A DNA stretch of 64,000 nt from Symsagittifera roscoffensis (GCF_963678635.1 NC_087063.1:19139814-19203813), one strand, 5' to 3'. Positions 31,665 to 43,475 are shown, counted from the stretch's first letter. Program-made: numbers and translations. The notes: generated from the sequence alone by a model not told the origin.

Positions 31665-31955
31665 CCCGCAGTGAGGTTTCATCGATAATAATCGATTATA
31701 ATCGAAAAAAGTTGGCATGATAATAGTTTATAATTACACTTTGAGACCAAGCAATCGATTATAATCCATTCTAAACCATTATTTTTACCATTATTAAAAT
31801 CGATTATAATTCATTATAATCCATTATAATCGATTATAATGGATTAAATTGATTTGTACTTTATTTTCTCTATAATCGCTTATTAATCCATTATAATCGA
31901 TTTTTGTGGAATTTTATGGAGACATACCATTATTATCCATGGAACCTCATTGCGG
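31665..31955. mobile_element. Small foldback element, sibling of the 30711-31586 element
   Basis: Left end CCCGCAGTGAGGTTTCATCG, then ATAATAATCGATTATAATCG. Right end ATTATTATCCATGGAACCTC, then ATTGCGG. The ends match those of the element just upstream, and the interior is again ATAATCGATTATAAT repeats. No coding capacity. No clear target duplication. Confidence 0.7.
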
Positions 31956-32210
31956 AGAACTTGATCCAGGTTGTCTACTTTTTGACCGCACTCCAACAAG
32001 AATAACGCATTTCAAACTATGTTTTGTCAACGTGTTAATTTCAACCAATTAGATTCGAGCATTTTATTTTCATTTTTCCCCAATTTTTAATCGGGGATAT
32101 TTGAATACATGACATTTATCGCCCCGAATCTCCATATGCTTATTTCGGGAAGGGAGGGAAAGTGCAGGGATGATATTCGAATGTCAAATTGATATCCAAC
32201 TGTAAGTACA
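31956..32210. other. Spacer, nothing recognised
   Basis: No gene or repeat boundary is supported here. Confidence 0.4.
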
Positions 32211-32229
32211 GGATATTTAGGATCAAGGG

Positions 32230-32288
32230 ATCTACTTAACAATTGCCCCCCCCCCCCTTTTAAGAAAGGTGGGCAATTGTCAAGTAGA
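32230..32288. repeat. C-tract hairpin (family D)
   Basis: The arms ATCTACTTAACAATTGCCC (32230-32248) and its inverse at 32270-32288 match at 18 of 19 positions, and the left arm runs into a poly(C) tract. The same plan (a 19-bp arm whose inner end is poly(C) or poly(G)) recurs at about 32400-32520, 32560-32625, 57484-57539 and 62650-62710 and at the window's right end. Confidence 0.75.
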
Positions 32289-32379
32289 TTAAAATAACGC
32301 ATTGTCGATCAATCAGATTGCAGCAAAATTAGATTATCAATACAAAGCTCTAGCGCTAATTTACTGCTTTTATTCTTTT

Positions 32380-32640
32380 ATTAATAGGGGTGGTAATTCT
32401 TAAGTAGATACCAAAGGGAGGGCGATTGTTATGTAGATCCGGATCAAGTTAACATTATCCCCCCCCCCCCCCCCCCCAAGAATAGACCAAGTTAAGATCA
32501 TCCACCCCAACGTCTACATGTACAATGCTCGATTGATTGGCTGAAAATTCCCCACTTATAAGCAAATTAACATCCTGCCACCACCCTCCCCCCCCCACTC
32601 AAACGGCTCTGAGGAAGAGGATGTTAACTTGGTCCGATAT
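32380..32640. repeat. Cluster of C-tract hairpin relatives
   Basis: Successive segments carry TTCTTAAGTAGATA, ATGTAGATCCGGATCAAGTT before a 17-nt C run (about 32460-32477), CCAAGTTAAGATCATCC, then AAATTAACATCCTGCC before another C run, and GAGGATGTTAACTTGGTCC on the opposite arm (about 32617-32636). They look like several family D copies inserted in or beside each other. I cannot bound each one. Confidence 0.6.
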
Positions 32641-33001
32641 TTAAAAAATCCCTCCTCCTTTCCATATGGTAAATACACGTGAAGCAATGGAAGCGTGAAA
32701 AAAATAATTTGTTCAGGAAAATTAGGCCTCATGTTTAAGTTTGCAGCGCATGTGGCCGATGTCAGGCAAATAGCAAAGACATTATCGTACAATTTAATGA
32801 CCGATTGGCATATACAATTACATAATTTAGTTGATTGTGACTCATATTTCAGCCAATCTTACGTAATACGCTTAAGCACAGCTGCCACCTAATATAACCA
32901 AGGCCGCTTTAGTTGCACAGAACTTGCACATAATTAAGCAATGATTCATGACCTTGTTGCTATTGGCAATGAGCATATGTACAGCATACAGCATGCACTA
33001 A
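32641..33001. other. Spacer, no gene
   Basis: Contains a few TTACGTAA-like words but no supported feature. The open frames here are short and unrecognised. Confidence 0.4.
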
Positions 33002-33560
33002 TGTTACGTAATCTAATGGTCGCACGTAGTAATATTACATAACCAGTGTAGTAGTATTACGTAATTTTGCCGTTTGTACATTGTGCTTATTGACAGTGCG
33101 AGCGAGAATATATAGAAGGTTGATTTGAGCCTCTGGCCGCCATTTCTTTCCCAGGCAGGTCCTTCAATCTATCTATAGTAAATGTATTCCAGATTCTATT
33201 CCGCTTCCGCGGTCTTGGTCTCCTTGTAGGCAAGCGGCCATTGACACATTAACACGCACGCGTGCACTTACTTACTTTACTGCTCTAAAAGTCCATTTTT
33301 AAACTCCTAAAGGACGATTTTGAGTTGCAACATTTTGCTAGCAGGCAAATATAAGTCCGTACGTTTACTCAGTCAAGGCAAGGCGAAGTAAAGAGAAATA
33401 CCCGGCTTTCCCTTTGTCCTTGCTCGGGTTCATAGCCTTAATTATACACCATAGTAGAGATAGTAACACAAACAGTGGATTCGCTGCATTCAAAGTGTAT
33501 TTTAGAGTAGTTATAGTATACAAATCGCAATACTTTTATCCGCTCTGACGCAAAAAGGTT
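33002..33560. other. GC-richer segment, possible solo LTR or promoter remnant
   Basis: This segment stands out from its surroundings by composition. It contains a TATA-like GAATATATAGAAGG near 33110 followed by a CT- and GC-rich stretch (CCTCTGGCCGCCATTTCTTT), a layout common in invertebrate LTRs. I could not find TG...CA ends with a matching target duplication, nor a second copy. An alternative is a promoter of an unannotated transcript. Confidence 0.3.
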
Positions 33561-34672
33561 GACAACCTCGTTTTTGAGGTAAGCCCAAATATTGACAACA
33601 TTCAATTGCCTTGAAATCTAATTTAAATTGCCCAACCTAACGCTATCATTTTGTCAGAATTTAATATTAAACTTGAATCGTGTTCTAAATTTCCCAAATT
33701 ATAACTGGCCATTTATCTGAAAAGTGATTTTTCGCGTCAGTTATTTTTCTTACCGTGGCCCTGAAATCACATAACGGTTTGACCTCGCGTACGTGACCTG
33801 GAAATTTGACCTTTTTTGGGAGAATACAGGTTGTCGGAAGAACAGCAGCAGTTCACAGGTAAACTATACAAGCTGATAACGCTGAATTTCTGATTCTTTT
33901 AATTTCGGTTTAGATAAATACGCACCCAGTTAATCGGTCCTGTAGTCTTAAGTGTTGTCGCTTATGCATTAATAGGACGAATTAACCAATTTATTATAGT
34001 TTTTTAATTATAATTATCCCAATTGTAGTCGTCAAAGAAGTCTCAAGTTCAAATCGCTATAATTTTGCAAAAATTATCACAGATGGAACATCTTTTTAAT
34101 TTTGAGCCCTGGGCATCAGTCTCTTTCAGACTTCTAAAAAAATTTCCGTCAGAAATTGCTTGTTAAAAATTAGTTAGAAAATGAAAAATTGTCCCGAGAA
34201 AAAAGGAGCCCGTGCTTAAATCTTTCGCCACTCTAATTGAAAATAAGAAACACTAAGACTACTCGTATGGGGGAAGAAAATTGAGCGCTCCTGTTGCTCT
34301 TTAATTTGGTTCGCAAATTTTTGGTAATAAAATCAGTTTTGGAATTTTATGAATTTTTTTAAAATTTTTTGCCTCAAAACCACTATCAAATACAAATTAT
34401 TTCAATTTGAGTTTTGCTTGGATTAAATGGGATCAATTGATTTCTCTGACATACATCAGACAGACATCGTTGAGCATCATAGATTGGTTTTAAAAAACGC
34501 TCATAAATTAATCCAACATGTCGGCCCATCTAATTTTTTCAAAACCCCCGAACTTCAGCGAAATCTTTTTTTCCAGTTTGACATTAGGGAGTCAATTTTT
34601 TCATTATCTTCAGGTAAACAATTTTTGTTGAAAAAATATTATTTCGATTGTCAAATTAGTCTGAAAGAAGAA
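33561..34672. other. AT-rich stretch with no recognisable gene
   Basis: No coding frame or bounded element is supported. The open frame starting at 34427 runs into the family A terminus and has no recognisable similarity. Confidence 0.5.
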
Positions 34673-35170
34673 CAAGACTGTTCGTATCAGGGCGAAGCCC
34701 TGAATGTTCCGACTGCTTGAAGATTTATGGAGCAGCAGTAATAACATAAAAACATTATATGACATAAAATAAAATGAAATTTTTTTTCTAAAATTTGAAA
34801 TTTTTTATGAAAATCATCCCCCCACACGCCATATAAAGTACAAAAAGATAGTTTTCGTTCCTTGTAACACATCAATTATGGCAAATAAGCTTCGTTCAAC
34901 CAATTTGGAACGATTTATAAGACGGATTAAATCTCCGCTTACGCGTTAATAGCGCGAATTATATCGCGTGTTAATTGTCCCAAATTGGTCAAAATGGTCA
35001 AAATGGCAATATTTAAACCCTCATAACTTTACGAAAAACGATCACAGGTGAAATATCTTTTCAAATTTAAGCTCAAGACAACAATAACTTTTGAATGATA
35101 TAAAAAATTTCCGTCAAAAATGGCTAGTTAAAAAGTCAAAATACCGAAAGTAAATAGCCCGAAAGATATT
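34673..35170 (+). repeat. Family A element with best-preserved body
   Basis: Left terminus CAAGACTGTTCGTATCAG, then AAGCCCTGAATGTTCCGACT. The body contains CGCTTACGCGTTAATAGCGC, then AATTATATCGCGTGTTAATT, and CTCATAACTTTACG, then GATCACAGGTGAAATATC. These blocks are recognisable in the other copies. No right terminus was found, so the copy may be truncated at about 35170. Confidence 0.65.
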
Positions 35171-37069
35171 TTGCAGTAAGTTCTTAAAAAATTACTTTCA
35201 CTTTAACGTGCCTCCACTATTGATTCTTAATTTTTTCTGTTTCAAGTTGCGCAGAGAACTTTCATCAACTCGTAATTTTGAGTTTGACATAAGTCGGTTC
35301 TTATATAAGAGTAATTCTTGTATTACGATTAAATCCGAATTGTCTCTGGAAATCTTTAGCCATAAAATTGCGTAACATTTCGAATCAGTTGTAAAAATTA
35401 GTCCCAAAAATTTTTGACTGTTAGTTTGACGTGGCTTAGTCATAAAAGTTTGTGTTCTGCCTTTATTTGAAGCTTCATTTTAAAGAGAAAAGTCAATCTC
35501 TAAACTTTTTGAAATTTACCAGTCTGAAGTCTGGCAAAAATACATCAAAAAACTGAGTAACAAAACAAAAAACTATAATATATATCTTAATCGTAAGTTT
35601 TTGATGCATAAACCTTTTTCTTTTATTTTTTTGAAAATTGCTCCGTGAAAATGAAATCTGTATTATAATTTTTTGCTATGCAAACTGATTTGTTGGCAAT
35701 TTAACATAAATCAAGCACCATAACGCATTATTTGGATTAATTTTAAGTTTCTTCGGTTGGCTTTGGAATGATTTTGCGCTTCGTTTCATTGATTGCTTAT
35801 GCTTGGGCGTTTATTAAAAATCCTTGCGCGGAAGGATTACTTAATGTTGTATCACAAGTCGAAAATGGTTCAGTAGAAAAACGACGCTAACCAACGATCT
35901 CTCTTTTTTCGACCGAAAATCGGGCAGTCGGACATTGCACAATAAGGTACTTCAAGCCAAAAAGTTTTGAGAAAATAGCAAAAAAATATATAATAGCAAT
36001 TTTTTTTTGTGGTTGCTCAGTTTCATGGACTGTATTCACAATTTATTGTTTACTCTTAAGTTTTGAGCGTGTATGGATAGCTTGAAATTTTGAAACTCAA
36101 AACTTTGGAAAGCTGTTTTTCTTGTTTTTTTTTGCAATTCAAAAACTGGCGTTTCAGCAGACAGATGTCATCCCCATTCAGTGCTAGGTGACAAAGACTG
36201 ACTTTTATGGTCTAAATTTGTCTTATTTTGAGTAACATAACTGATTTGTTGTTGAAGCGCTTGAAAAAAGGCTTAAGTTCCGTCGGCTGGTTGAATTAGA
36301 CCCGAAAACCGAAACCATGAAATCTGATTAGAAATGATAGATGAAATGACCGAAAAGTCTCAATTTACGAAATTTACGAAAGTATTTTGCATGCAATTGT
36401 GATACCGTTTTAATTATGTTGGCAGTTTTTAAGATACTGAAATTTTGGTTTGTTTTTCTGTAACAAGACAACTCGCAAAAAAAGACAACAGGCAAAAAAG
36501 AAAGTTTGCAATTACGACAACTTGCCATTAAGATAATCCCTTAATCACCCCAAAACTAAGACCCGTAACCTCTCGCGTAACCCTAACTACAAGTCTGTTA
36601 ACCTATTATTTAATTCACAATATTTGCGGAGGGATATGAGACTTTTTGTTCAATTAAAACCAAAATTGAATCCAAAATTTTGATTGCATTATTCGGTGAA
36701 TCGCTCAAAATTGAAATCCTTGTCGTTCTGATTTCTAAAAAAATTTCGACTCATTTGAATAATGTTGCCATTTAGTGCAAGTCAGCACAGAAACGAATCT
36801 CGATCTTTGAAAAGATCTTTGATTTAAAGATTAATGAAGTTCATTTTAATGAAAACAGCGGGATAGAAACTTGGAGTTGCTCAAAAAGACCTTGCTAATC
36901 ACAAGTATTTACACGTGACGATTTTGTTTGTGGAGAAAACTTTAGATCAGTTACATTCAATTTCGAGCTTCAATTTTCGAGCTTTAGATTAGTTAGCAAG
37001 AAACTGTTACTTGTTCTGAAATAAATTCTTTTATATAACGAGACTAAGCGTATTCCGGGAGCGTATAAC
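35171..37069. other. AT-rich stretch with no recognisable gene
   Basis: An 81-codon open frame (35198-35443, minus) and a 66-codon one (36328-36528, minus) exist. Neither shows a known motif or codon pattern distinct from background, so I do not call them. Confidence 0.5.
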
Positions 37070-37318
37070 GGGAGCGGTGGTGAAGTGGTTACGTCTCCGC
37101 CTCTCAATCGAAAGTTCGGATGTTCGAGGCCCACCATGATCCGTGCTCGTTGCTTGAGGATGAAGCAACATTACCCAGCCCAGAAAAAAAACCAAAAAAA
37201 TTGCATGTAGTTCTTAAACAAGGGCACAACAGCGGTTCGCCGTGATGAGCTGTACAGCTCTTGTGTTGGTCCTTTCTCCCGTGGATAAATGGTCTTAAGT
37301 ATTCTTTTTTCTCAGAGA
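37070..37318 (+). mobile_element. tRNA-derived SINE
   Basis: The 5' part resembles a tRNA gene with an RNA polymerase III promoter: A box TGGTGAAGTGG at 37078-37088 and B box GTTCGAGGC at 37122-37130, at a normal spacing. A non-tRNA body follows (TTGCTTGAGGATGAAGCAAC, an A-rich spacer near 37183-37200, a palindrome GAGCTGTACAGCTC at 37247-37260). It ends in a segment TCTCCCGTGGATAAATGG resembling the LINE-like tails of invertebrate SINEs. It is not a functional tRNA because the cloverleaf arms do not pair well. Only one copy is seen here, so the 3' end is approximate. Confidence 0.65.
37078..37130 (+). promoter_or_regulatory. Internal pol III A and B boxes of the SINE
   Basis: A box TGGTGAAGTGG and B box GTTCGAGGC fit the usual internal promoter consensus and are 33 bases apart. 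They would direct transcription starting near 37070. Confidence 0.6.
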
Positions 37319-38906
37319 TTACATCATTGGCCTGAGCTCACATTTGAATGATTTTACCTGCGATCAGTTTTCGCAAATAAATGGCTTTTGGTAATTGCGA
37401 ATTTGGTGAAATTAGCTCGCTGGTTTTCCATTTTAAAACACAACGCGTAAACACCGAACGATCCTCGGCTTGGGAACCATGCGAAACTCATACGAAGTCG
37501 AGCGATTTATAATTTAGGGATTTCAATAAAAAAATTTAGGGATCTCGTTTTTTGAAGGAAAATGATTGCTTGAACAATTAAAATGACACCATATTTTTTT
37601 ACATTCAAATAAAAGAGTCTGGAATTTTTAATTCGTTTGCCAATTTATTTTGAATTAGTGCTTGAAAATTAGCTCCACCTCTGTGCCTCATAAAAGGAAA
37701 AAAAACATTGAGTCAATTTTTTTGAAAGTGGAAACAATAAATGATTAGTTCCAAACATGATTTCGCATTACCAGATATCAGTTTGGCAGCATCGGATTAC
37801 TTTTGCTTTTCCGAAAGCCTTTTCCAATCTCAGTTGTGCCTTCGTTGGCTTTCAGTAATCTGGGGACTTATGTCTTTGAATTTGACTCTTTTTCTGCTAC
37901 TTTGAGCACTCCTTTGAATTTGGCCGAGCTGTCTAATGCCCTCTAATTCGATTTCCAATTCACCCTTACTTTAAAGTGGTTTACGGTGCATTAAGCCAGC
38001 CATGGAATCGAATGGTCAATCATCCGAATCAAAAACGGTTAATCTGCCAACGTTTTGTTCAAGAGGCGCAGGCTTCAAATTTCGTTCTAATGCTCTCAAA
38101 AATGGAAGCAGTTGCATATTGTTATCAATTTCCAGGCCTAAATTTGTTTATCTGACCTGTTTATGTAAATTGTTGTCGTCCATGCTAACATCTGGAGTTA
38201 TATTCGACTGAAATCCCTCGTGGCAAAAGGGCCAGAGGACAGAAAGCTATATTAGCAAAATATCAGAATTCAGTTTTCAAAGTTCTTTGAAATCGTGTCA
38301 ATTTATTCAGAGCTTTGCTGGACTGCAAAAAGTTTTTTTCTGCCTAGAGATTGGTAAGAAATTTTCGGCTATTCGTTCGTTCTGCCGAGAGAATAGTCCC
38401 TGTCTCATTAGAGGGGTTACTGTCAGCCCACATGAAAGACCTCTGTGTCATAAAAACGCGGTCTGATCTGGGTTGGGCCAATAACCAGAGAAACTTCAAA
38501 CTAATCGGGCCCGGGCGCCCTAGGTGCCCCTTGTTCAAGCTTACTCACACTTTCATCTCACTTTATACGACCATTGCCCATCGGAGGAGAATGCGTAAAA
38601 CATAAAGATGTCAGCTCAAAGTTTTATTAGGCTGATAACTGATCAAAATGCCAAAGTTTTGCAGAAGCAAATTGAAGCAAAAAAAGCTTCAGAAATTAAC
38701 AATTTTGTTCTTGGTCTCGCGTCAAATTATGAAATCATTCACTCTCGTACTAGATTCAGTATTTTCAAACAAAAACTTTTACTTTTTGGCACTGTTGGAC
38801 GCTTTTTTCTAGACTGTGGCACTTCTACACCGACCATTTTATTAGATCTTAAACGCCAAAAAGACGCAAAGGAAAAATTTAGGCAAGTCTTATGAAAAAT
38901 TAAGAA
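37319..38906. other. No confident gene; partial family A and C sequence
   Basis: A segment at about 37325-37400 (GCCTGAGCTCACATTTGAAT, GCGATCAGTTTTCGC) resembles the family A body. A stretch at about 38785-38830 has the family C word TTGGCACTGTTGGACGC. A 95-codon ATG frame at 38608-38895 overlaps the latter, matches nothing I recognise, and is probably fortuitous. Confidence 0.45.
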
Positions 38907-39822
38907 AACTATCTGTACCAGGGCGACGCGCTGAATGTTTCAGCTGGTTTTTCAGGTCTATGGATTTGTGTTCGCTTTAAAAATTTAATGAAATTTAAAA
39001 AAAATGATTTTTTAAAAATTTTGAGATGTTGTTTTTAAATCCCCGCAACCACACGGTAAGTGAAGTACAAAGTGTTATATTTGGCATATAGAAAAAAATT
39101 GAATAGACAGGGTAGCATGCCTCAATTCTTCGCTTACGTGTGAATAGCACGAAATATATCGCGCATTGATTATCTCAAATTGGCCCCCATAACATATGGA
39201 AAAATATCACTGGTTAAATTTATTTCAAATTCAGTTTCAAGAAACAATACCTTTCGTATGGTATAATGACTGGTTAAAATGTCGAAAAAAAAACACCTGA
39301 GTCCAAATATTCCGTCACTTTCTTCGAACTTACTTTTAAATACGCGCAAAACATTTCTTCAATTGTTTTGACTTTTGAAGAAAAAGACGGAATATTTGTG
39401 CTCGGTGTTTGTTTTTTTTTCCAGAGGAATTTCTTTTTTTGATAATCAATTCAATACAGAATATTTAAAATAACCTGAAAGTTATTTTCTTGAGCTCAAA
39501 AAAAATAATATAACTGCGTGTAATTTTCTTAAGGTTTTTGGGCTTGAAACTTTCCGTTTTTATCAAATTCGAAAACTTATTGCGCAAAAATCCAATTTTA
39601 TATTAACGCGTTGCGTAAATGGTAATTTATTCTGGCTCAAACTTTTTTACAATCTGCTTTAAAGCAATCTAATTGATCCAATTTTTGATTTTATAAGCAC
39701 ACATTTAGTTATTTCTATTTGACACTTCTTCAAAATTTTGGATTTCTTTTCAACAAAAGCTACTTCAGACACATTGAACGGCAGTCGGATTAATCAAGGA
39801 TTTGCCCTGATACAAAGCGAAC
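38907..39822. mobile_element. Family A element, both ends present, decayed
   Basis: Left end CTGTACCAGGGCGACGCGCT, then GAATGTTTCAGCTGG. The inverted right end (GGCAGTCGGATTAATCAAGG, then ATTTGCCCTGATACAAAGC) is at about 39780-39822. The body carries CGCTTACGTG and CACGAAATATATCGCGC at about 39132-39160. About 0.9 kb, longer than the 2578-3214 copy, with no coding capacity seen. Confidence 0.65.
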
Positions 39823-41299
39823 CTAATTGTTGCGCTCGTTATTTCTTAACTAATAATAATCAATGTACTGTTTCTCTTTAATTATTCCGCAGTACTGGTC
39901 CAGTTTTGGGATTTTTTTTTTCAAAAATGTCACAAGTGGTTTTTAAAATAAAGCTTGAACCTCACTCCGTCGAAACATCCGATGACTTTTTTTGAAAAAA
40001 TTTGAGCTTTAAGAATAAGCTGACAAAATATTCAATTAAAAAGCGTTTATTCTACTTAAAGGTAATTATTATCTTTTTTAAAATGAATTTTTTGGTAACA
40101 TGAGTAGAACGACTTCAATGAAGAAGAAGCTTCTAGCTTCATTCTGTGAATTGACCTGGTTTCTATAGAATATGTGCTTTGTGTAGTTTTTCTTCTCTAG
40201 AAGTTTTTCGTTTTTTTTTTAATTAAGCCATCAAAATGATATCAATGCCCTGAACTCAAAATTTAAAAAAAAATTCATCTGCAAACTTTTTCGTAAAAAA
40301 TGTGAGTTTAAAAATTGCTAGTTTGGGATTACTAATGAGCCCAAAATTTACAGTTTTAGCTAAACGCGTATCTAATCCCTCGAGTTATTCGGCTCAGAAG
40401 TCTCTCCAACATGACTGGTAGCCAAAGAATTGATGTAAGTTAAAATATTACAAGGTGCAAATTATGTTTTTCTCTTTGAATGCGTGAGAAAAAATTTGGA
40501 AAAAATATATCTCAATCTTTCATTTTTTTTGCAAATCTTCACCAGACACTATATAGGGCACTCAGAGTATTTTGGGTGTGCCCTGATATTATCAGCCTTG
40601 TTTTTTTCTCAATATGTAATTATTTTTGCAGATTTCAAATGGTTCGTTAAACCTGTTTCATTATAAATGTGAGTTTTTTTTTTAGCTTCGTTCATACCTG
40701 CATTTTTCGTGCATTGTTAATGTGTTAAACTTAAGAAACACATTTGGTATTCTAATAAAATTTTTTACCATGGTTCTACATGGAAGATACCTTGAAAATT
40801 TTTAGCATTTATTGGTCAAATAAAGGTGTAAGAAAATACTATCAAAAGGGATATTTTAAAGCTAACGGGATAGAAATGAGAACGGAAGAGGATTTCATGG
40901 CACTCTGGTTATTCATGTCACCCTGTGGATAGTTTGATAGAAATTTCTAAATGTCCGAAAGCGCGCTCGCCTTAAGTCAGTATGCACAAAAAAGTCTGAT
41001 GGGAAGCATGTAAAGGCTGAAGTGGTTTTGTTCACACTCAAATTGTTCCACGTTGTTGTTGGTCTATTCTGAATAGTCGGCATGCTGTTTTTTGTGTTCC
41101 ATTTGATATGACTGATTAATGCTGCTGAGAGGCCTTCTGAAGTGATCTCAGGCTATTTTCGTAACAGCAGGCCAATTAACTCACTTGACCGATCAATTTC
41201 TACTAAACAACATGCTTTAAACTATTTTATTTGAAACAGTTTTATTTTCTGTCGAGTCGATCAAAAATTGAGTCTGTTTTTAGCTTGTTTCTTTTAAAC
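39823..41299. other. AT-rich stretch with no recognisable gene
   Basis: A weak family A body trace lies near 40240-40310. Nothing else is supported. Confidence 0.5.
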
Positions 41300-41442
41300 A
41301 AAATTGGCAAAAAGGGGTCTTTATAGTGATTTGTTGAGAGCTCAGAAAATTAATTTGGTCAAGCTAAAAAAGAGTTCGATTAAATATCCGAATATTTTTG
41401 AAAACCCGCTCCTCCCCCTAAAAATCCTAGATCCGCACCTGA
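41300..41442. repeat. hAT MITE, right-half fragment
   Basis: Sequence from about 41300 to 41442 parallels the right half of the intact element at 49608-50035. It shares the order GGGTCTTT, GAGCTCAGAAAATTAAT, CTAAAAAA, GAAAACCCGCTC, and ends in ATCCTAGATCCGCACCTG. The left half and its target duplication are missing. Confidence 0.7.
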
Positions 41443-43159
41443 TAGCCTCCCCGATTATGTAATAACCTAGAAGCCACCCCCGTAAGTGACCTAATTCAAC
41501 GGTTAACCAAATCGAATATTGAACTCAGCGACTTTTTGATAGCGGGGGGGGGGGGGGGGGGGAGAGAGGGAGGGCTTATTTGAAGATCTTATCTTTTATG
41601 TGTGTATTTGTGTTCCCACTGAAAATAGAAATTGAAACAAACAGACTAACAGACTGACTTCAAACAACTTCCTCTCAATTTCATTGAATTTTAGCCCGAT
41701 TTCCTCTCCCTGCAGAAAACAGGAAAGGAAATGAAAAGAAATAGCCAACACTCCACTCCGTATAATTCAAAGTACACGTCGTCGGGCTAGATAGCAGATA
41801 GCAGTAGACCCCCTAGTAAACTGACAAGCCAGTTAGTAGATATATTTTTTTCAGTTTTCATCAACCAAGAGATTTTTGAAAAACAAAATCTATATTTCCT
41901 AACAATTTTAGGCAATTTAATTTTTCATGAAATTATGCCGAATATCAACTCAAATAGAACAATTATTTTGAAAAAAGGTCATTTTCAATCAGTTTTGAAT
42001 TTTTCGACTTCGGTTTATAACCAGTAATGTCAAATGTCTGCTTACTTACAAGTATGAAAAATGGAGGCTGCCTGCTTGCTGGCCGCACACCTATTTCAAA
42101 GTACTCGTCGTTTAATTTCATACGGCTACATACAGAAACAGAGGTTCCATGAATGTTTCCCTCTCCCCATGTGTAGACTTTTTATTCCCTTCTTTTGACC
42201 GACCACCCGTGCGTCGTTTTTACTCCAAAATTTCCATTCAAGGCTCCATTTCTAGTTACTGCGGGCGGTTGCGAAATATGCACGCACGCACAGTTTCTAT
42301 GTGCAGTTCGCTTGTGTTTGTGTTTTTATTTCACCTGTGTTAATAACTTCTTTTGAAACAGCGAAGTTGTTGCTACACTTTTCCTGTCATGCAATACACC
42401 GCTGCCACTTTTTCATCTTTTTCCTCATTTTAAAAAACTTTTTTATGTTGTTCTAAACAGAAACTATTGGCTTGTTTTTTTAACATTGTTATTCTTAAGT
42501 TATTACGTTGGAAAAGCAACAATAAACCCAGTCTGACACGTTTAATTTCTTTGACATTTAAATTCTATTTGGGAAGAAATTTTCTCTTCATCAAATTTAT
42601 CTTGCTGCAATTAAACTGCATGCACTCGATCTCCGTTCATTTTTGTTAACTTTTGCCTAACACTAATTTTGTTTCTCAACTCAGATTTATAAACTGCAGA
42701 ACTATGTTTGTTATAAAACCACCTCTCATTAAAACCACCTCTAAATCAACCTGTTATTAGCCCTCTAAATATTTTAGTGCCTGAAACTTGAGGATGTTTG
42801 TAAGTATTAGCAGTTTTTGCTTAATATAACTATATTTGCTTCATATTTCGAATGAAGTTCCGAATGCCGTTTAACTTGCCAACGTTTGTACCTAAAACAT
42901 TTGAAGACTAAGTATGTTTTCATTTTCTGGCAAATGTTTTTAAATCAAAAACAGCTCTTTTAACACTAAAAAATGTGTCTGCAAAAAACACACCGAGAAC
43001 AAATTTTAGCTAAATTTCTTCGAATAAAAAGGTCTTTCACCTGCGACCATTATTAAATGATAGGGGTTCAAAAGTAGCTAGTTTGGAAAAACTGTTGCGC
43101 GTTTTTTTATTGTATCTAAAATATGCCTATAACCATGAGGCGATAAATGGTTGAAAGCT
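41443..43159. other. No gene; poly(G) tract and a single foldback arm
   Basis: A run of about 20 G lies at 41547-41566, followed by a GA-rich patch. TGTCTGCTTACTTACAAGTA near 42033 matches the ends of the 30574-31628 element but has no partner arm nearby. No coding frame is supported. Confidence 0.5.
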
Positions 43160-43475
43160 ACCATTGGTCGAAAGCGACAATTCGCACTTTTTCGAAAAAG
43201 CGACAATTTGCACCAACGACAATTAGTGAGATATAACTGGTATACCGCGATCGGGCTGATACGTGTTGCGTGCTTGCCAGAACCTAGACACGAACTGTTT
43301 GTGAAAACGTCTGGCGGTTGTCGGCGCAAAGCGCCGATGCCCGCGTTAAGTGCCCACCGCCAGCCAACTGGGAGAGTATTCCTGCTGCTACTTGTAGGTT
43401 GATGCGAGTGGTTGCTTCATCTTAAATCTACCAGTTGTCGCTTTCGACGAATTGTCACTTCGTCGCTGATAACGC
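43160..43475. mobile_element. Foldback element with CGAAAGCGACAATTCG arms
   Basis: The left arm TGGTCGAAAGCGACAATTCG, followed by a second AAAGCGACAATTTGCACC unit, is mirrored at the right by AGTTGTCGCTTTCGACGAAT then TGTCACTTCGTCGCTG. The interior of about 200 bp is noticeably more GC-rich than the flanks and has no known motif. Arms built from short repeated units resemble the plan of the CAACAGTGCCGAA family, with a different unit. Confidence 0.65.

Noticed and set aside
30711-31955. CRISPR-like array from the regularly repeated ATTATAATCGAT words
   Set aside because: Spacing is irregular, the units are palindromic and degenerate, there are no unique spacers, and the genome is eukaryotic.
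37070-37142. A genuine tRNA gene
   Set aside because: A and B boxes are present, but the acceptor and anticodon arms do not pair well, and the sequence continues into a SINE body.
38608-38895. 95-codon ATG frame just before a family A copy
   Set aside because: It overlaps a family C-like segment, has no recognisable motif and no sign of splice sites or a neighbouring exon.
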